Below are positions 8,782 to 16,572 of a stretch of 64,000 nucleotides of DNA, piece by piece. The notes below the pieces were generated by a model. That model saw only the letters and a program-made list of their open reading frames with translations, made no database searches and was not told the DNA's origin. The stretch is from Mangrovimicrobium sp048323675 (GTDB lineage: Bacteria > Pseudomonadota > Gammaproteobacteria > Pseudomonadales > Halieaceae), in assembly GCF_048323675.1 (NCBI RefSeq), contig NZ_JBLWFK010000001.1, positions 372,001 through 436,000 on the forward strand, in the 5' to 3' direction. Position 1 is the stretch's first letter. Each line of letters opens with the position of its first letter. The translations under genes and the position numbers were made by a program.

Positions 8782-9138
8782 CTAGTCGCCCCGGTAGATA
8801 CAACCGCTGGTACAGGTCTCGCGAATCTCCACTGCGCTCAGTTGCGGCAGCTGCGCCGCCAGGCGTCGCCAGATCCAGCGGGCGATATTTTCACTGGTCG
8901 GGTTCTCCAGTCCGTCGATCTCGTTGAGGTAGTAGTGATCGAGTTGCGCCAGGATCGGCTTGAACGCGGCCTTGATGTCGCTGAAGTCCATCACCCAGCC
9001 GCTGGGTTCGGCGGCATCCCCGCTGACCGTGAGGCGCACATGGAAGGAGTGTCCGTGCAGGCGGGCGCACTTGTGGCCCTCGGGCACGTTGGGCAGGCGG
9101 TGGGCCGCCTCGAAGTGAAAGTCCTTGTAGATTTCCAT
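8782..9138 (-). CDS. queD: 6-carboxytetrahydropterin synthase QueD
   Basis: A 118-residue enzyme of queuosine/7-deazaguanine synthesis that converts dihydroneopterin triphosphate to 6-carboxytetrahydropterin. Family marks: F-x-A-A-H-R near residue 10, C24 in GHKCARLHGHSF with the zinc histidines around it, the W-x-x-D-F-x-x-I-K strand, the L-D-H-x-x-L-N segment, and P-T-S-E-N near residue 85. Length equals the family norm. ATG 9138 is preferred over the in-frame GTG at 9150, because the GTG sits directly on the AAGG ribosome site. It is a single gene reading away from the tRNAs; no other que genes lie in the window. Confidence 0.95.
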   Translation of the reverse strand: MEIYKDFHFEAAHRLPNVPEGHKCARLHGHSFHVRLTVSGDAAEPSGWVMDFSDIKAAFKPILAQLDHYYLNEIDGLENPTSENIARWIWRRLAAQLPQLSAVEIRETCTSGCIYRGD

Positions 9139-9265
9139 GCGTGAATTCACCCTTGATGCGAGGCCCCGTGAAGCCGGGGAGGTCTGGAATATCGCGCGAA
9201 TTTTACTCTGAAAAGCGCTGATTTTTCAGTGTACCGAAAAGCGGAAAGTTTTTTTCACGGAAGGT

Positions 9266-9293
9266 TTGACAGCCAAGGCGAAATCTCTATAAT
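9266..9293 (+). promoter_or_regulatory. Sigma-70 promoter of the tRNA-Val/tRNA-Asp unit
   Basis: Perfect -35 TTGACA (9266-9271) and -10 TATAAT (9288-9293) boxes with a 16-base spacer, followed by a G/C-rich discriminator typical of stringently controlled stable RNA promoters. The tRNA-Val begins 16 bases after the -10 box. Confidence 0.9.
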
Positions 9294-9309
9294 GCGCCTC
9301 TCGGTTCGG

Positions 9310-9385
9310 GGGTGATTAGCTCAGCTGGGAGAGCATCTGCCTTACAAGCAGAGGGTCGGCGGTTCGATCCCGTCATCACCCACCA
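9310..9385 (+). tRNA. tRNA-Val (anticodon TAC)
   Basis: A 76-base cloverleaf. The acceptor stem GGGTGAT pairs with ATCACCC, the D arm is TAGCTCAGCTGGGAGAGCA, and the anticodon loop CTTACAA has anticodon TAC at 9343-9345. The T arm carries GGTTCGATCC and CCA is encoded. It is the first gene of a two-tRNA transcript. Confidence 0.97.
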
Positions 9386-9414
9386 CTTCCGAAACAGAAA
9401 AATCTACCGAATTT

Positions 9415-9491
9415 GGACCGGTAGTTCAGTTGGTTAGAATGCCGGCCTGTCACGCCGGAGGTCGCGGGTTCGAGTCCCGTCCGGTCCGCCA
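9415..9491 (+). tRNA. tRNA-Asp (anticodon GTC)
   Basis: A 77-base cloverleaf. The acceptor GGACCGG pairs with CCGGTCC, the anticodon loop CTGTCAC has anticodon GTC at 9449-9451, the T arm carries GGTTCGAGTCC, and CCA is encoded. It lies 29 bases behind tRNA-Val and just before a strong terminator, so the two share one transcript. Confidence 0.97.
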
Positions 9492-9501
9492 TATACGCAA
9501 G

Positions 9502-9531
9502 AGCCTCACCCATCGGGTGGGGCTTTTTTGT
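9502..9531 (+). terminator. Rho-independent terminator of the tRNA unit
   Basis: A 10-bp stem (9502-9511 with 9515-9524, one mismatch) with loop ATC is followed by six T residues. It begins 10 bases after the CCA end of tRNA-Asp. Confidence 0.9.
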
Positions 9532-9539
9532 TTGGGGAA

Positions 9540-9627
9540 AATGAAGTCAGGGCCCTTTTTTCCTGGTGCCCAACGAGGGCAGAGTGGACGTAATCACCAA
9601 AGATTGCCCTGAAAGGCGCCGCCCCCT
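9540..9627 (+). repeat. Degenerate copy of the inverted-ended repeat (copy A)
   Basis: From about 9545 the sequence follows copies B and C: GTCAGGGCCCTTTTTTCC, then a middle with GGGCAGAGTGGACG and AATCACCAAAGAT. The right inverted end is reduced to GCCCTGAAAGG. It reaches to the 3' end of the serine hydrolase gene. It has the same orientation as the other two copies. Confidence 0.65.
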
Positions 9628-10773
9628 TTATCGCCCCTTATCCTGCATAACCACATCCATCGCCTGCGCGATAAGCTCGCTGTCGGCGCCCGCGTCGTTA
9701 CACATTACGATCAGCGACGTTTCCGCCGCCGGATAGCGTCGATAGAAGGTCGACGTGCCCAGCCAGCCGCCGTCGTGGCTGTAGGCCGTCAGGCCGCGGC
9801 TCTCACCGACAAACTGGCCATTGGCATAGCGCCATTTTCCCGCCCGGTGGTCGCTGTTGGGCTGGTTCATCATTGCGATCAGTTCAGCGGGCTTTGACCC
9901 TACCTGGGGATGATAGAAATTCTGGTCCCACTTGAGCATGTCATCGAGGTTGGTGTGCAGGCCGCCGTCACCCACCCAGAACAGGTTGGTCATGTCATTG
10001 ACGTACACTCCATCACGGTTGCGCTTGTAGCCGTAGGCCCTGTGCTTGACGATTTCCGTCGGCTGGTCGCTGAAGAAGGTCGAATGCATTCCCAGCGGCT
10101 TGAATATCCGGCGATCGGCAAACGCACGCAGGCTTTCGCCGGAGACCTCCTCCACCAGCATGGAAAGCAGGAAATACGCGAGGTTGCTGTAGCGGAACTT
10201 CCGCTCGGGTTTTAGCGCCAGCGGCACCGTCTTGACGACATCGTAGAACTCGGAGATCGTGAGGTAGTCTTCGTTGCCGAGCCTGAATTCACCGCCCGCC
10301 GCTGAACGCAGGTCCACCGCTTTCCTTGAGCGCGGCCCTTCATAGGAACTCCCGATCAGGTCGTAGTCACCCATCCCGGAAAAATGCCCCAGCATCGCAT
10401 TGACGGTTACCTTTGATCCGTAGTCCGGCAACTCTGGTAGGTAGCGATGGATATCCGCGTCGAGGTCGATTTCGCCGTCCTGTACCAGCAGCAGCACCGC
10501 CATCGCGGTGAACTGCTTCGAGACCGACGCCATCCGGTGCATTTCATTGCCGGTAAGGGGAACGTCCAGTTCAATGTTGGCGAGTCCATAACCCTTTTTG
10601 TGGACCAAAACGCCCCGCTCGACGACCCCGACATTACAGCCGGGGGCATCGGGCGGGATGGTTTCGAAAATGGCATCCAGTTGCGTGGAAAAATTGCCTT
10701 GGCTAAAGGCTGGCTGGGCAAGAGCCAGCGCCAGGGCGAGGCTGGCGCATTTCAGAATGCGGATGATGGTCAA
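9628..10773 (-). CDS. Serine hydrolase, class C beta-lactamase family
   Basis: A 381-residue exported protein of the beta-lactamase/transpeptidase-like family (PF00144), which includes class C beta-lactamases, esterases and D-aminopeptidases. A signal-like segment rich in Leu/Ala ends near A-Q-P-A-F-S-Q. Catalytic marks: S-V-S-K (SxxK) in the MASVSKQFT block, Y-S-N (YxN) in FRYSNLAYF, and H-D-G in SHDGGW as the third box. Substrate cannot be assigned. TTG 10773 is chosen: GGGAG lies 5 bases upstream and the signal peptide follows directly. The frame stays open to 10902, but that extension is translated from repeat copy B. The gene lies between repeat copies A and B. Confidence 0.85.
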   Translation of the reverse strand: MTIIRILKCASLALALALAQPAFSQGNFSTQLDAIFETIPPDAPGCNVGVVERGVLVHKKGYGLANIELDVPLTGNEMHRMASVSKQFTAMAVLLLVQDGEIDLDADIHRYLPELPDYGSKVTVNAMLGHFSGMGDYDLIGSSYEGPRSRKAVDLRSAAGGEFRLGNEDYLTISEFYDVVKTVPLALKPERKFRYSNLAYFLLSMLVEEVSGESLRAFADRRIFKPLGMHSTFFSDQPTEIVKHRAYGYKRNRDGVYVNDMTNLFWVGDGGLHTNLDDMLKWDQNFYHPQVGSKPAELIAMMNQPNSDHRAGKWRYANGQFVGESRGLTAYSHDGGWLGTSTFYRRYPAAETSLIVMCNDAGADSELIAQAMDVVMQDKGR

Positions 10774-10838
10774 GACAGCTCCCAAAATTCTCGTTCTTGC
10801 GTGGATATCGTGAGAATCTACGGGCAGCATGCAAGGAA

Positions 10839-10932
10839 AAAAAGGGGTCAGAGCCCTTTTTTCCCAACCGCACAATGCGGGCAGAGTCGAAGCATTCATC
10901 AAAGATAGCCAAAAAGGGCTCTGACCCTTTTA
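10839..10932 (+). repeat. Inverted-ended repeat (copy B)
   Basis: Left end AAAGGGGTCAGAGCCCTTTT (from 10841) and right end AAAAAGGGCTCTGACCCTTT (to 10930) are inverted copies of each other with one base missing. The middle of about 50 bases contains AATGCGGGCAGAGTCGAAG and CATTCATCAAAGAT. No gene fits inside. It resembles REP/MITE-like elements of gammaproteobacteria that carry GGGGTCAGAG-type ends. Confidence 0.8.
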
Positions 10933-10942
10933 TCCACAGGGG

Positions 10943-11515
10943 GTGGTTTTGGACGCTTTTAATCGAATCTGGCTGGCGCCTTCCATCGTCCTTGGCCTTG
11001 GGATTGCGCGGTTGTTGTCTGATGCCGTATTACTGTTCAGGTCGAGATTGCGCGCAAAGATGGATTGGGTGCCGTTGATCTGGGCTGCCTGCATATTCCT
11101 CTGGCAGGTCCAGTACCTGTGGGCTGTTGTCGAGCTTCCCTCTCTGTCTTCCACATGGACGGTTGTCGACTTTGCCCTGTTGCTCACACTGTCACTGCTG
11201 CTATTCCTGGCCGGCGCGCTGGTCCTGCCGGATTCCGAAATGTCTGCCGGTGCCAGTCTCGAGGAATCATTTCGACAGGACGGTCGCTGGGCGCTGGTCG
11301 CCCTGTCCCTGTGGTGCGGGTGTGCGGTTGTCGTCAACTGGAAGTGGTTTGATGTATCGCCGGCCTCTGCGCAAGCGCTGATTATGCTCGCCATAGCGTC
11401 GGTGCCACTGGTGTATCTGGTAGCCCCATCCCGAAAAATACGTGAGTGGGTATCTATAGCCAACATCCCATTGACCTTATGGGCAATCTGGATGCTTTCA
11501 CCAAAATCATACTAG
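10943..11515 (+). CDS. Small integral membrane protein of unknown function
   Basis: About 190 residues with hydrophobic helices near residues 8-30, 43-65, 75-96, 118-137, 145-163 and 170-187, so five or six membrane spans. I do not recognise the family. An early G-L-G-I-A-R-L-L-S-D pattern recurs in small uncharacterised bacterial membrane proteins. The start is uncertain: GTG 10943 is the longest, while TTG 10949 sits 5 bases after an AGGGGG run. The gene lies between repeat copies B and C and begins only about 12 bases after copy B. Confidence 0.65.
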   Translation: MVLDAFNRIWLAPSIVLGLGIARLLSDAVLLFRSRLRAKMDWVPLIWAACIFLWQVQYLWAVVELPSLSSTWTVVDFALLLTLSLLLFLAGALVLPDSEMSAGASLEESFRQDGRWALVALSLWCGCAVVVNWKWFDVSPASAQALIMLAIASVPLVYLVAPSRKIREWVSIANIPLTLWAIWMLSPKSY

Positions 11516-11523
11516 GCAGGAGG

Positions 11524-11620
11524 AGGACGTCAGAGCCCTTTTTTCCCCTTTTCCAATTGCACAAATGCGGGCGCAGTGGATGCAATCATCAAAGATGGCC
11601 AAAAAGGGCTCTGACCCCTT
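11524..11620 (+). repeat. Inverted-ended repeat (copy C)
   Basis: Left end GTCAGAGCCCTTTTTTCCCC and right end AAAAAGGGCTCTGACCCCTT (11601-11620) match copy B. The middle shares AAATGCGGGC, GCAGTGGATG and AATCATCAAAGATGGCC. It starts about 9 bases after the stop of the membrane protein and ends just before the stop of the minus-strand dioxygenase. Confidence 0.8.
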
Positions 11621-11625
11621 ATCCC

Positions 11626-12627
11626 TCAGCCGAAGTTGGCCTGCAGTCGCATCTTCAGGTAGTCCTCCGCCGTGATCGGCTCGTACACCTTGCCCGGCCC
11701 CTGGATGACCGCGCGGCTGTTGGCCTGGCAGAAGAAAGCCATACTGTAGCGCGAGTGGCCAGCTTCGCCGGGGCGTGGCATGCGCACCCGGTGTAGGGTG
11801 GACTTCAGGCGGTCGTCGCTCCAGCGCATCAGCATGTCGCCGATATTGCAGGTGATGATCCCGTCGCGGGGTTCCACCGGGGCCCAGGCCTGGCTGGTGG
11901 CGGCGTCCTTGCCGGCACAGACCTGCAGGCCGCCCTGGCCGGTCTTCTGGAAGACCATGGTCAGGCAGTCGAAATCGGTGTGGGCGCCGGCGCGCCAGAC
12001 ATTCGCGGGAACTTCCACGCCCTCTTCCAGCGGCAGGTAGTGGAGCAGGCGCAGGGTGCTCTGGTAGTCGGGCTGCTCGCGATCGTGGGCGCGGGTGAAG
12101 AACTCGCGGTCGAAGCCGAGTTTCAGGGCGAAGCAGCTGAGCACGCGCATGCCCAGTTCCCAGGCCCGGCGCTCCAGCGCCAGTGTGTCCGTTTTGAACA
12201 CCGGCAGGTCGCTCGCGTCGGGCCACAGGCCGTCCATGCGCGGCAGGGTGATCTGGTAGGATTCCTTGCGGTCGGCGATACCGACTGAAGGCCGTACCTG
12301 GGCCTGGAATTCCCAGCCCACGTTCTGGCCCTCCCGCAGGGGAAACTGCGCCTTGAAGCTTTCATCGCGAGCGAAAAAGTCCGCCGAGGCGTCGAAGGCG
12401 CGGTTGATCATCTCCAGCGGGATGCCGTGGTTGTCGAGCTGGAAAAAACCGACTTCAACCGCGGCCTGCCAAAGCTGGTCGGCAATCTCGTCCTCGCGGC
12501 GATCGAAATCGCTGAGGTCGATCAGCGGGATGACCGCGCTGCTCAATTCTTCCCCGGCGCCGCCGATGCGGCTCTCGAAGTTCAATTCGTCCAGTTGGTA
12601 GGTGCTGCTCATTTTCTCAGTAGTCAT
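11626..12627 (-). CDS. 2-oxoglutarate/Fe(II) dioxygenase, isopenicillin N synthase-like
   Basis: A 333-residue enzyme with the N-terminal DIOX_N block (I-P-L-I-D-L near residue 33, then G-F-F-Q-L-D-N-H-G-I) and the C-terminal double-stranded helix. Iron ligands are H216 and D218 (HTDFD) and H279 (TLHRV); R293-x-S295 binds 2-oxoglutarate. This is the subgroup of bacterial non-haem oxygenases related to gibberellin/flavonoid oxidases and ethylene-forming enzyme. Substrate is unknown. ATG 12627 has AAGGAG 7 bases upstream. It appears monocistronic, with repeat copy C at its 3' end. Confidence 0.9.
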   Translation of the reverse strand: MTTEKMSSTYQLDELNFESRIGGAGEELSSAVIPLIDLSDFDRREDEIADQLWQAAVEVGFFQLDNHGIPLEMINRAFDASADFFARDESFKAQFPLREGQNVGWEFQAQVRPSVGIADRKESYQITLPRMDGLWPDASDLPVFKTDTLALERRAWELGMRVLSCFALKLGFDREFFTRAHDREQPDYQSTLRLLHYLPLEEGVEVPANVWRAGAHTDFDCLTMVFQKTGQGGLQVCAGKDAATSQAWAPVEPRDGIITCNIGDMLMRWSDDRLKSTLHRVRMPRPGEAGHSRYSMAFFCQANSRAVIQGPGKVYEPITAEDYLKMRLQANFG

Positions 12628-13286
12628 GACCGTACTCCTTGTCGTGCTCGGTTACATTGGAAAATGGAGCAATGCCGGGATTGGACCTGCCGCTTCTACT
12701 CCGCTGTTGTGCCACAGCTGTGGCGCCGCTGACGGCGGTTGCCGGCGGGCAGTCAATGCGCGCATGCAGGGGGGTGTTTTATCAACATACCCCAGGCGAC
12801 CCGCAGTAACTGTAAGCCAGGCTAACGCGGGTACGACAAAGACGGGGGAGGGGGTTCTTGCGTTGAAAGCACCGCCGCCGCCAGTCCGTACACCGTGTAC
12901 CGACCGTTGCGAGCAATGCCCCGGAACCCGGTTGATAGCGCGAAAGGCACGGCGCCGGGAACCTGACAGCTTCTACTCGTTTGTCCGGACCATCAATACC
13001 GCAAGGCCGGACTGCATCCCCGAGTATCTGCAACTCAGGGGGTGAAACTATTGCGCGAATATACAGGAATTGTGCTGGCCCGGACAATCCCTTTAACGTT
13101 CGGGCTGCAATGGGGACAACCCCGGGTCCCTTCCCGCCCCTGACGGCAGGGCAAGAGCCCCGGGTCTCACCGCTGAGCGTCCCCGGGACCGCTTATCCTG
13201 CGGCTCCCGCCAGGCCGGGCAAATTGCGGGCATCGGTAACTCTGGTCTGCTATCGTTAGTATCTGGCGTCCCATTGGGGAGGGACA
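12628..13286. other. Intergenic region between divergent genes, no gene seen
   Basis: About 660 bases upstream of both the dioxygenase (minus) and the TolB-TPR gene (plus). A perfect 14-base palindrome GCCACAGCTGTGGC sits at 12711-12724, about 85 bases upstream of the dioxygenase start, and could be an operator. Reading frames here, including one overlapping the dioxygenase start, lack a ribosome site or family resemblance. I see nothing else. Confidence 0.5.
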
Positions 13287-15521
13287 ATGAGCCTGTTCAG
13301 GGAGTTAAAACGACGCAACGTGATTCGCGTGGCGGTCGCCTACGCGGTGACGGCCTGGCTGTTGGTGCAGGTCGTAGACCTTGTGCTGGACAATATCGGC
13401 GCTCCCGACTGGGTCATGCAGACCCTGCTGCTGATACTCGCCGTCGGATTTCCTATCGCCATCGTTTTTGCCTGGGCCTTCGAGATTACCCCGGAAGGTG
13501 TCAAGCGCGAGTCCGAGGTCCAGCGCAGCGAGTCGATCACCCGGATTACCGGGCGCCGCCTGGATTACATTACCTTCGGCCTGCTGGCGCTGACCGCCGT
13601 GTATTTTTTCTGGGAGTCGCGCTTCCACAATCCGCAGCCGGTGACGGAACAAACGCCTGTCGCGACATCCGCCGCTGCGCCGGCGCAAGCGCCCGCCAGA
13701 ACTGACAACGCACCGCCTTCCATTGCCGTCCTGCCCTTTATCAACCTCTCCTCCGATCCCGAGCAGGAATATTTTTCCGACGGTATTTCGGAAGAACTGC
13801 TCAATGTCCTCGCCCAGATTCCGGACCTGCGGGTCGCCGCGCGTACCTCGTCCTTCCAGTTCAAGGGCGACAACCGCAACATCAGTGAAATCGCCCAGTT
13901 GTTGAAGGTGAATCATGTCCTCGAGGGTTCGGTGCGCAAGGCGGGCAAGCGCCTGCGCATCACCGCGCAGTTGATCGACGCCAGTAACGGTTATCACCTC
14001 TGGTCAGAAACCTACGACCGGGAACTGCAGGATGTTTTCGCCATCCAGGACGAGATTTCCGCTGCTATCGGCGAGGCACTGAAAAAGACGCTCAGCGTTG
14101 GGGAAGCGACAGCCGCGTCTGCCGCGCCGAGAGTGGCCGAAACGGCCAATACGGCTGCCTACGAGGCCTACCTGCAGGGGCGCTACCTGATCAACCAGCG
14201 CGGCAACCGCGCACTGACCCAGGCGGTGCAGGAACTGGAAAAGGCAGTGCGCCTCGACCCTCGCTATGCCCCTGCGCACGCCCAACTGGCGATTGCCTAT
14301 ACCTTGCTCAGTTATGACAATTATGGCGATCTGCAACGCGACGAGGTCGTGGCAAGGGCGCAGCCGCATATTGATCGGGCGTTCGAGCTGACCGCGGTGT
14401 CGGCAGAAGCCTGGGGCGCCAGGTGCCTGCTGGCCTCGACCGTCAACGAGTCGCGCGCGGCCATCGAGTACGGGGAGCGGGCGCTGCAATTGAACCCGGC
14501 CTATATCGACGTCATGAACTGGGTGATGAATACCGCGACGGCAATTGGGGATTACCCAACCAGCTATGCATTACTCCGGCGCATGCAGGAGGTCGACCCG
14601 CTCTCGTTTATCGGTCGCGCCAATTTTGTCACCATGGAACTCGCCTTCACCGATCCGCAGGAGGCCCACCGGGTCGCGGATCAACTGGTTCCGGTCAATC
14701 CCGCCCAGGGTTATCTCACCCACGCCAGTACCAGCTTTATTGAAGGCGAGTTCGCGGCGTCTTTGCGTTGGTCTTTGCTGGCTTATCGGGCAAATCCACT
14801 GGACGACTCCCGCAATCTCAGTCTCGTGTTCCACCTGGTAACACTGGGTTTGCCCGAGGAAGCCGGGCGCCTGTTCCCCGAAGCACACCTTTACACGGCC
14901 ACCAACCCGGCCGAGTTCAAGGGGAAACTGGCGGATATCTCCCGGGCCGCGGCTGGGTCCCCCGGCAATCTCTTTTTCAATGTGATCCTCGCCCGCGCCT
15001 ATTTTTTCACCGGCCAGTACACCGCCGCACTGGAAACCTATGCGGGGGTCAAAGCCGATTTTCCCGACACCGAGGCTGTAGTCCCCGGCATACCCGTAAC
15101 GTCACTCGAGTATGCCTGGTTGTTGCGCCACGCCGGCGATGAGGTTGGCGCAGAGGCCATGCTGGCGTATGTGGAAACGGACATCGAAAACCGCCGCGAT
15201 ACCCCGATGACCCTGTGGCCGCAATACCTGGAGGACCGGGTGGTCGTCGCCAGCCTGCGGGGTAATGTCGACGAGGCGCTGGAACTCCTGCAGTCCATGT
15301 CCCCGCCTTTATCCTGGGTCGGCTATGAACTGGAGGGCCCCCTGTTCGATCCATTGCGGCAGGAACCCGGGTTTTCCGCGTTCCTGGAGCGCCACCGGGC
15401 ATGGATTGCAAAGTCGCGTCAGGAGGTTATCGCCATGATGTGCCAGGACAATCCCATCCCCGACGCATGGCAACCCCTGCCTGAAACCTGTGAACCGGTG
15501 ACGCTGGCAGCAGGCAACTGA
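13287..15521 (+). CDS. Membrane-anchored TolB-like/TPR protein
   Basis: A 744-residue protein. The N-terminus (residues 1-75) has E-L-K-R-R-N-V-I-R followed by two membrane helices; a third helix lies near residues 95-112. Then comes a TolB/FlgO-like domain (about residues 145-265: I-A-V-L-P-F-x-N-L-S, Y-F-S-D-G-I-S-E-E-L-L) as found at the C-terminus of adenylate cyclase-like TPR proteins. The remainder holds several TPR-like repeats. Such proteins are thought to be signalling or scaffold proteins; function here is unknown. ATG 13287 follows GGGGAGGGACA. Its anchor domain resembles that of the FHA protein at 34352-35080. Confidence 0.8.
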   Translation: MSLFRELKRRNVIRVAVAYAVTAWLLVQVVDLVLDNIGAPDWVMQTLLLILAVGFPIAIVFAWAFEITPEGVKRESEVQRSESITRITGRRLDYITFGLLALTAVYFFWESRFHNPQPVTEQTPVATSAAAPAQAPARTDNAPPSIAVLPFINLSSDPEQEYFSDGISEELLNVLAQIPDLRVAARTSSFQFKGDNRNISEIAQLLKVNHVLEGSVRKAGKRLRITAQLIDASNGYHLWSETYDRELQDVFAIQDEISAAIGEALKKTLSVGEATAASAAPRVAETANTAAYEAYLQGRYLINQRGNRALTQAVQELEKAVRLDPRYAPAHAQLAIAYTLLSYDNYGDLQRDEVVARAQPHIDRAFELTAVSAEAWGARCLLASTVNESRAAIEYGERALQLNPAYIDVMNWVMNTATAIGDYPTSYALLRRMQEVDPLSFIGRANFVTMELAFTDPQEAHRVADQLVPVNPAQGYLTHASTSFIEGEFAASLRWSLLAYRANPLDDSRNLSLVFHLVTLGLPEEAGRLFPEAHLYTATNPAEFKGKLADISRAAAGSPGNLFFNVILARAYFFTGQYTAALETYAGVKADFPDTEAVVPGIPVTSLEYAWLLRHAGDEVGAEAMLAYVETDIENRRDTPMTLWPQYLEDRVVVASLRGNVDEALELLQSMSPPLSWVGYELEGPLFDPLRQEPGFSAFLERHRAWIAKSRQEVIAMMCQDNPIPDAWQPLPETCEPVTLAAGN

Positions 15522-15605
15522 GGGCAACGCCAGACCCATTCGATGCGGTCGGCAACGCGGCGAATCCGCAACGCGAATCCATCCCCGAGATGTGGGCAGC
15601 GGGGG

Positions 15606-16418
15606 TTATTTCCCCTTGTAGCTGGGCTCCCGCTTTTCCAGGAAGGCCGACACCGCCTCGCCGTGGTCCTCGGTATTGTGGCTGATGCCCTGGTACACGG
15701 CGCAAAGGTCGAGGAAATCGCGCAGTTCCGAGCGCTGGGCCTTTTTCAGCAGGCGCTTGGTGTAGCGCACCGCCTGGGGCGGTTTGCCGGCGAAGGCCTG
15801 GGCCAGTTCCAGTGCGCGGGGCAGCAGGGCGTCGGGTGCGGTCACTTCCAGCAGGATGCCGATCTCCTGCGCTTCCTGTGCTTTTACCAGCCGGCCGGAA
15901 AAGGTCAGCTCCGCGGCGCGCTGGTAACCCACCACCCGCTGCAGGAACCAGGCGCCGCCGTCGCCGGGGATGATGCCGAGGTTGATGAAGGTCTCGCCAA
16001 ACAGGGCTTCGGTCGAGCCGATACGGACATCGCACATGTTGGCGAGGTCGAAGCCCGCGCCGATAGCCGCGCCGTTGACCGCGGCGATGACCGGTACTTC
16101 CAGTGCATCGATAGCCAGCGGGATGCGCTGGATGCCCCGGCGGTAGTTGGCTTCCAGTTCGGCGACGTCACCGGCGAAATCCGCCGTGCGGTCGCGCATG
16201 TCCTTGATATTGCCGCCGGAGGAGAAGGCCTTGCCGGCGCCGGTGATGACCAGTACCGAGATGTCCGGCGTGGCGTTGATCCACTGGCAGACCTCGATGA
16301 TTTCATCGACCAGGGCCGACCCGGTGAGCGCGTTGCGCAGGTCGTCGCGATTGAGGGTCAGCAGCGCGACGCGGCCATTGATATCAAGTGTCGAATCGCT
16401 CAGTTGTGGTGTGTTCAC
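15606..16418 (-). CDS. Enoyl-CoA hydratase/isomerase family protein
   Basis: A 270-residue crotonase-fold enzyme. Typical marks are the oxyanion-hole region F-S-S-G-G-N-I near residue 67, A-A-V-N-G-A-A-I-G-A-G-F-D-L-A near residue 115, and E-x-x-F-G-E-T-F-I-N-L-G-I-I-P-G-D-G-G containing the catalytic glutamate region near residue 145. Likely role: hydration or isomerisation of an acyl-CoA in a fatty acid or aromatic acid pathway; the exact substrate is not given by sequence. The start is GTG 16418 with GAGAGG upstream, which gives the family length; the longer open frame is not needed. It follows the TauD-like gene at 155 bases on the same strand. Confidence 0.88.
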   Translation of the reverse strand: MNTPQLSDSTLDINGRVALLTLNRDDLRNALTGSALVDEIIEVCQWINATPDISVLVITGAGKAFSSGGNIKDMRDRTADFAGDVAELEANYRRGIQRIPLAIDALEVPVIAAVNGAAIGAGFDLANMCDVRIGSTEALFGETFINLGIIPGDGGAWFLQRVVGYQRAAELTFSGRLVKAQEAQEIGILLEVTAPDALLPRALELAQAFAGKPPQAVRYTKRLLKKAQRSELRDFLDLCAVYQGISHNTEDHGEAVSAFLEKREPSYKGK

Positions 16419-16572
16419 GGTGTGCCTCTCGTATTTCCGGACGGTGGTGGCGGCGCTGTCGCGCGCCAGTGGCATGCTACCAGAGCCGGCGGGCTTTGGG
16501 GCCAGTGATCGAGGCGTGTTGGTGGGGTGTGATGTTGGGGCGAAAGCCGGGGCGGGAGCCCCGGAACCGGGA

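Noticed and set aside
9430..9612. Short plus-strand open frame across tRNA-Asp and its terminator
   Set aside because: It overlaps a tRNA and a terminator and has no ribosome site.
12602..13045. Plus-strand open frame (147 codons) at the dioxygenase start
   Set aside because: It begins inside the opposite gene, lacks a ribosome site and shows no recognisable fold.
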